DNA from: Veillonellaceae bacterium UBA5809
GTDB lineage: Bacteria; Bacillota; Negativicutes; Veillonellales; Dialisteraceae
Direction: 5' to 3'
DNA: 8,347 nt
Assembly (NCBI GenBank): GCA_002417965.1
Contig: DIDD01000046.1
Coordinates: 1-8,347, forward strand
The translations under genes were made by a program, and so were the position numbers. Below, piece by piece: positions 5,266 to 8,347 of the stretch. Below the pieces are notes generated by a model that saw nothing but the letters and a program-made list of their open reading frames with translations, was not told the DNA's origin and did not search any database. Every line of letters starts with the position of its first letter. Positions within the stretch are counted from its first letter, which is position 1.

Positions 5266-6344
5266 TGAACTGTGCAAAGCTGGAAAATATGGAAGCCCGT
5301 TATATGAGTCTGGAAGACAAACTCAGCGATCCCTCTGTGATCGCGGATCAGGAAGCGTGGCGCCGCTTTTCAAAAGAACATGCCGAAATGATGGATATCA
5401 TAGACACATTCCGCCGGTGGAAAAAAATTAACAGCCAGTGCGGGGAAGCCCGTGAGATTTTAAACGACCGGTCTCAGGAGGAACTGCACGGCCTGGCGGC
5501 GGAGGAACTGAAGGAAAAGGAAAAAATCAGGGATCATCTCGAGCAGGAGATTCATCTTCTTCTGATTCCGCGGGATCCTAATGATAAAAAAAATGTGATC
5601 CTGGAAATCCGCGCCGGTGCGGGAGGAGATGAGGCGGCTCTGTTTGTGAGTGATCTGCTGCGCATGTACCTCCGGTTTGCGGAAAAGAAGGGGTGGCGGA
5701 CAGAAATCGCCGGAAGCAGTGAGACAGCGCTGGGCGGATATAAAGAAGTGACATGCACCATTGACGGGCTGAATGCCTATTCGGTTCTGAAATATGAAAG
5801 CGGCGTCCACCGGGTGCAGCGCGTGCCTGAAACGGAAAGCTCAGGACGCATACACACATCAACGGTGACGGTAGCGGTTCTTCCTGAAGCGGAGGAAGTG
5901 GAAGTCACCATCCGTCCGGAAGATTTGGAAATTGATACCTACCGGGCTTCGGGAGCCGGCGGGCAGTATGTTAATAAAACAGAATCGGCCATCCGCATCG
6001 TGCACCGTCCTACGGGGCTGACTGTTACCTGCCAGGATGAAAAAAGCCAGTTAAAAAACAAGGAAAAGGCCATGAAAATTCTGCGGGCCCGCCTGTATGA
6101 CAAGGCCAGGAGAGAAAGTCATGACCGTGTGGCTGAGGAGCGGAGAGAACAGGTGGGAACGGGAGACCGGTCCGAACGGATACGGACTTATAATTTCCCC
6201 CAGGGACGGGTCACTGATCACCGGATCGGGCTGACGCTGTATCAGCTGGAGGATTTTCTGAACGGGAATATGGATGAAATGGTCAATGCCCTGATGGAAG
6301 CGGATCAAATCAGGAAAATCAAAAAAGGTGAAGCCGTTGTCTGA
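5265..6344 (+). CDS. prfA: Peptide chain release factor 1 (RF1)
   Basis: A 359-residue protein of normal RF1 length. It recognises UAA and UAG in the ribosomal A site and triggers peptide release. Seen directly: a coiled-coil N-terminal domain (about 1-100), the RF1-type PxT codon-recognition motif P188-E189-T190 just before GRIHTST (RF2 would have SPF), and the catalytic loop G232-G233-Q234 in SGAGGQYVNKT, followed by DEKSQLKNKEKA. The residue after GGQ is Tyr where most RF1 proteins I recall have His. Start: AAGGAGGTG (5246-5254) precedes the ATG at 5265, which overlaps the DUF1385 TGA by one base. The 3' end overlaps the next gene, prmC, whose product methylates Q234, a common and functionally sensible pairing. 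Confidence 0.97.
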   Translation: MNCAKLENMEARYMSLEDKLSDPSVIADQEAWRRFSKEHAEMMDIIDTFRRWKKINSQCGEAREILNDRSQEELHGLAAEELKEKEKIRDHLEQEIHLLLIPRDPNDKKNVILEIRAGAGGDEAALFVSDLLRMYLRFAEKKGWRTEIAGSSETALGGYKEVTCTIDGLNAYSVLKYESGVHRVQRVPETESSGRIHTSTVTVAVLPEAEEVEVTIRPEDLEIDTYRASGAGGQYVNKTESAIRIVHRPTGLTVTCQDEKSQLKNKEKAMKILRARLYDKARRESHDRVAEERREQVGTGDRSERIRTYNFPQGRVTDHRIGLTLYQLEDFLNGNMDEMVNALMEADQIRKIKKGEAVV

Positions 6345-7200
6345 AAATCATGATTTGTGGACAATTGAACGTCTGATTTCCTGGACATCCCGCTTTTTCG
6401 GACAGAAAGGAATTGACTCGCCGAGACTGGATGCAGAACTGCTTCTGGCCCATGTCATGGGGAAACAGAGAATCTATTTATATACCCATTATGATGAAAT
6501 CGTTAATCCGGAAGAACTGGCCCGGTACAAAGAACTGATCCGGCGCCGCATTGCCGGTGTCTGCACGGCGGCGCTGACAGGGGAAAAGGATTTTATGGGG
6601 CTGACTTTTCATGTGGGCAGCCAGGTTCTTATTCCCCGTCCCGACACGGAAACCTGGGTGGAAAAAATGGTGCAGCGATTCCGCACAGATGAATTATATG
6701 TGGCGGATTTAGGGACGGGAAGCGGCGCTGTTCTGATCAGTTTTCTGTATTACTGCCGGTCATGCAGGGGAGTCGGTGTCGACCTTTCGCCGGAAGCGCT
6801 GAAAACAGCGGAAGAAAACGGCCGCCTTCTGAAGGTGGATGACAGGATCCAGTGGAAACTCGGCGATTACCTGGAACCGCTCGGAGATGATGCCTTTGAC
6901 GGAATTCTGACCAATCCTCCTTATATTGCCAGGGAAGAAATGGCTGCTCTTTCTGAAGAAGTCCGCCATGAACCCGTCATGGCCCTGGACGGAGGCCCCG
7001 ACGGACTGGATTTTTACAGAAAACTGGCCATGGAAGGGTGGAAATCATTAAAAAGCGGCGGCTTCCTGGCGGCGGAGATTGGAGAAAAGCAGACGGAGGA
7101 TGTATTGAAGCTGCTGAAAGAAAGCGGCCGTTTCGGCGGATTTGAAGTGATTCAGGATCTGTCCGGCGCAGACCGTGCCATATTTTGCAAAAGGATGTGA
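6328..7200 (+). CDS. prmC: Release factor glutamine N5-methyltransferase
   Basis: A 290-residue SAM-dependent methyltransferase that modifies the GGQ glutamine of RF1 and RF2, which speeds peptide release. Seen directly, numbered from the GTG: an N-terminal helical domain with SPRLDAELLLAHV, the block I102-P103-R104-P105-D106-T107-E108, SAM-binding motif D127-L-G-T-G-S-G133, an acidic residue in GVDLSPEAL for the SAM ribose, and the catalytic N196-P197-P198-Y199 that binds the glutamine amide. In the linker before GEKDFMGL the residues are GVCTAALTG rather than the common G-x-P-x-x-Y-I-x-G form. Start is uncertain: GTG at 6328 (17-base overlap with prfA, weak site at about 6311-6315) or TTG at 6337 (8-base overlap, AAAGGTG 6 bases upstream). 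The longer form is given. Confidence 0.95.
   Translation: MKPLSENHDLWTIERLISWTSRFFGQKGIDSPRLDAELLLAHVMGKQRIYLYTHYDEIVNPEELARYKELIRRRIAGVCTAALTGEKDFMGLTFHVGSQVLIPRPDTETWVEKMVQRFRTDELYVADLGTGSGAVLISFLYYCRSCRGVGVDLSPEALKTAEENGRLLKVDDRIQWKLGDYLEPLGDDAFDGILTNPPYIAREEMAALSEEVRHEPVMALDGGPDGLDFYRKLAMEGWKSLKSGGFLAAEIGEKQTEDVLKLLKESGRFGGFEVIQDLSGADRAIFCKRM
7191..7195 (+). promoter_or_regulatory. Ribosome binding site deciding the sua5 start
   Basis: AAGGA, inside the last codons of prmC, lies 10 bases before the ATG at 7206. It supports that ATG over the in-frame TTG (7185) and GTG (7197) upstream, which have no well-placed site. Confidence 0.55.
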
Positions 7201-7205
7201 TTTCA

Positions 7206-8285
7206 ATGGAAACGCGGTTGGTATCTGCTTCAGAACCCGACTTTGAAGGGCAGGTGATTTCTCTGGGAGCCGCCGTGCGCCGGGGGGAAGTTGTCTCTTT
7301 CCCTACGGAAACCGTATATGGGCTGGGAGCCGACGGTTTGAACGGAGACGCAGTGAAAAAAATTTATCAGGCCAAGGGACGGCCTTCGGACAACCCCCTG
7401 ATTCTTCATGTATCGGGCATAGCGCAGGCAGAAACTGTAGCCCGTTCCATCAGTCCTCTGGAAAGAAAACTGATGAATCAATTCTGGCCCGGTCCGCTGA
7501 CGCTGGTTCTGCCCAAATCAGAGCAGGTGCCGGATGAAACATCGGCCGGACTGGATACAGTGGGTGTCCGGTGTCCGGCCCATCCGGCGGCACAGGCGCT
7601 GATCCGCGCCGCCGGGCGGCCGCTGGCGGCGCCCAGCGCCAATCTGTCTGGCAAACCGAGTCCCACTACGGCGGAAGGGGTTATGCATGACATGAAAGGC
7701 CGTATTTTTGCAGTGATTGACGGAGGCCCCTGCCGGATCGGGCTGGAGTCTACCGTCATTTCCTGTGCAGGCGGACATATTGTCATATACAGGCCGGGCG
7801 CCGTCACATTGGAAGAGCTCCGTGAATTTGCCCCGGCGGAAATTGACAGGGCGGTTCTTACCGGAAGCAGCCGGCCGAAGGCCCCCGGCATGAAATACCG
7901 GCACTATGCGCCGTCGGCGCCTCTGACGGTATATGTGGGGCATGCGGAAGAAGTTGAAAATAAAATATTGACTCTGGCGCAGGAAAAAGCGGGCAAATAT
8001 GGATTTTTCGTCAGCCGTGAAACAGCCGCCCGGCTGCCGGAAGGACTTCCCCTGTTTGTATGGGGCCGGCGGGGAGACCACCGTGAAATGGCGCACCGTC
8101 TTTTCGAAGGGCTCCTTTATTTTAATGCCCATCCGGTGGAGCAGATTATCGGCGAAGGAACAGATACGGCAGGGATTGGCATGGCGATCATGAACCGCTT
8201 GACGAAAGCATCGGGCTATCATATTATCATAGAAGAGACCGGATCTTCCGTACATCCGGGAGAAGAGGAGAGGCGTGAATCATGA
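7206..8285 (+). CDS. ywlC: Threonylcarbamoyl-AMP synthase, two-domain Sua5 type
   Basis: A 359-residue protein. It makes threonylcarbamoyl-adenylate from threonine, bicarbonate and ATP, the first step of the t6A37 tRNA modification; the TsaD complex then transfers the group. Seen directly: an N-terminal YrdC domain with F32-P-T-E-T-V-Y-G-L, the KGRPSDNP block (57-64) that binds substrates, P143-S-A-N-L-S-G, and GLESTVI (S182-T183); then the linker KAPGMKYRHYAP (225-236) and a C-terminal Sua5 domain to the end. The linker and tail mark the Sua5 class (about 340-360 residues; B. subtilis YwlC) rather than the short TsaC class. The gene begins 5 bases after prmC and overlaps rpiB by 4 (ATGA). 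In B. subtilis other genes, including the phosphatase ywlE, stand near ywlC and rpiB; none is between them here. Confidence 0.96.
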   Translation: METRLVSASEPDFEGQVISLGAAVRRGEVVSFPTETVYGLGADGLNGDAVKKIYQAKGRPSDNPLILHVSGIAQAETVARSISPLERKLMNQFWPGPLTLVLPKSEQVPDETSAGLDTVGVRCPAHPAAQALIRAAGRPLAAPSANLSGKPSPTTAEGVMHDMKGRIFAVIDGGPCRIGLESTVISCAGGHIVIYRPGAVTLEELREFAPAEIDRAVLTGSSRPKAPGMKYRHYAPSAPLTVYVGHAEEVENKILTLAQEKAGKYGFFVSRETAARLPEGLPLFVWGRRGDHREMAHRLFEGLLYFNAHPVEQIIGEGTDTAGIGMAIMNRLTKASGYHIIIEETGSSVHPGEEERRES

Positions 8286-8347
8286 AAATAGCCATTGCCA
8301 GTGACCATGGCGGATTTGCATTGAAAAACATATTGAAGCAGCATCTG
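8282..8347 (+). CDS. rpiB: Ribose-5-phosphate isomerase B, N-terminal part only
   Basis: Only 22 codons are in the window, so this is a 3'-truncated view. The reading is MKIAIASDHGGFALK followed by NILKQHL, which matches the RpiB/LacAB N-terminus, including the Asp-His of SDHGG that lies in the active site of this family. RpiB interconverts ribose 5-phosphate and ribulose 5-phosphate in the pentose phosphate pathway. GGAGAGG (8268-8274) lies just upstream, and the ATG overlaps the sua5 stop by 4 bases (ATGA), the last link of the coupled operon. The close relatives LacA/LacB (galactose-6-phosphate isomerase) cannot be excluded on this fragment, but the position beside a ywlC-type gene favours RpiB. 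Confidence 0.87.
   Translation, partial: MKIAIASDHGGFALKNILKQHL

Noticed and set aside
4630..5277. A 215-residue minus-strand open frame opposite the DUF1385 gene, and similar minus-strand frames at 7518-8255 and 2738-3187.
   Set aside because: All lie opposite genes with clear family motifs, have unnatural compositions and no ribosome binding site evidence; they follow from G+C-rich codon use.

Overview
The window reads as ordinary Firmicutes-type chromosomal DNA, moderately G+C rich. Every gene is on the + strand and nearly all are tightly packed behind good Shine-Dalgarno sequences. The combination of a radical SAM/DUF2344/RNase G block with a DUF1385-prfA-prmC-sua5-rpiB block points to an anaerobic Firmicute. 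Class Negativicutes (Dialister/Megasphaera-like) is my best guess, but this is inference from gene order and protein style, not from a search. I see no tRNA, rRNA, CRISPR array, insertion sequence, prophage or obvious foreign DNA.

Layout: (1) 1-3481: the 3' part of a B12-binding-type radical SAM gene (TIGR03960-like), its partner DUF2344 gene (38-base overlap), and ribonuclease G (rng). (2) 3531-3860: a thioredoxin with a WCRPC active site, 49 bases after rng and probably co-transcribed with it. (3) 3956-4207: a cysteine-free, type B ribosomal protein L31 gene with its own sigmaA-like promoter and a strong intrinsic terminator, so probably a monocistronic unit. (4) 4208-4380: a 173-base intergenic region with that terminator, a nested set of inverted repeats, and an extended -10 promoter. 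(5) 4381-8347: a compact operon of a DUF1385 membrane protein, release factor RF1 (prfA), the methyltransferase that modifies RF1 (prmC), threonylcarbamoyl-AMP synthase (sua5/ywlC type), and the start of ribose-5-phosphate isomerase B (rpiB), which runs off the window.

The common theme is RNA metabolism and translation: RNase G processes RNA, L31 is a ribosomal protein, RF1 ends translation at UAA/UAG, PrmC methylates the RF1 GGQ glutamine, and Sua5 makes the precursor of the t6A37 modification of ANN-decoding tRNAs. Thioredoxin and RpiB are housekeeping passengers. The radical SAM/DUF2344 pair and the DUF1385 protein lack a firmly known function (as far as I know) and are the main protein-level unknowns. 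I do not see convincing evidence for a novel defence, mobile or biosynthetic system. The most structure-rich unexplained DNA is the inverted-repeat cluster at 4251-4305.
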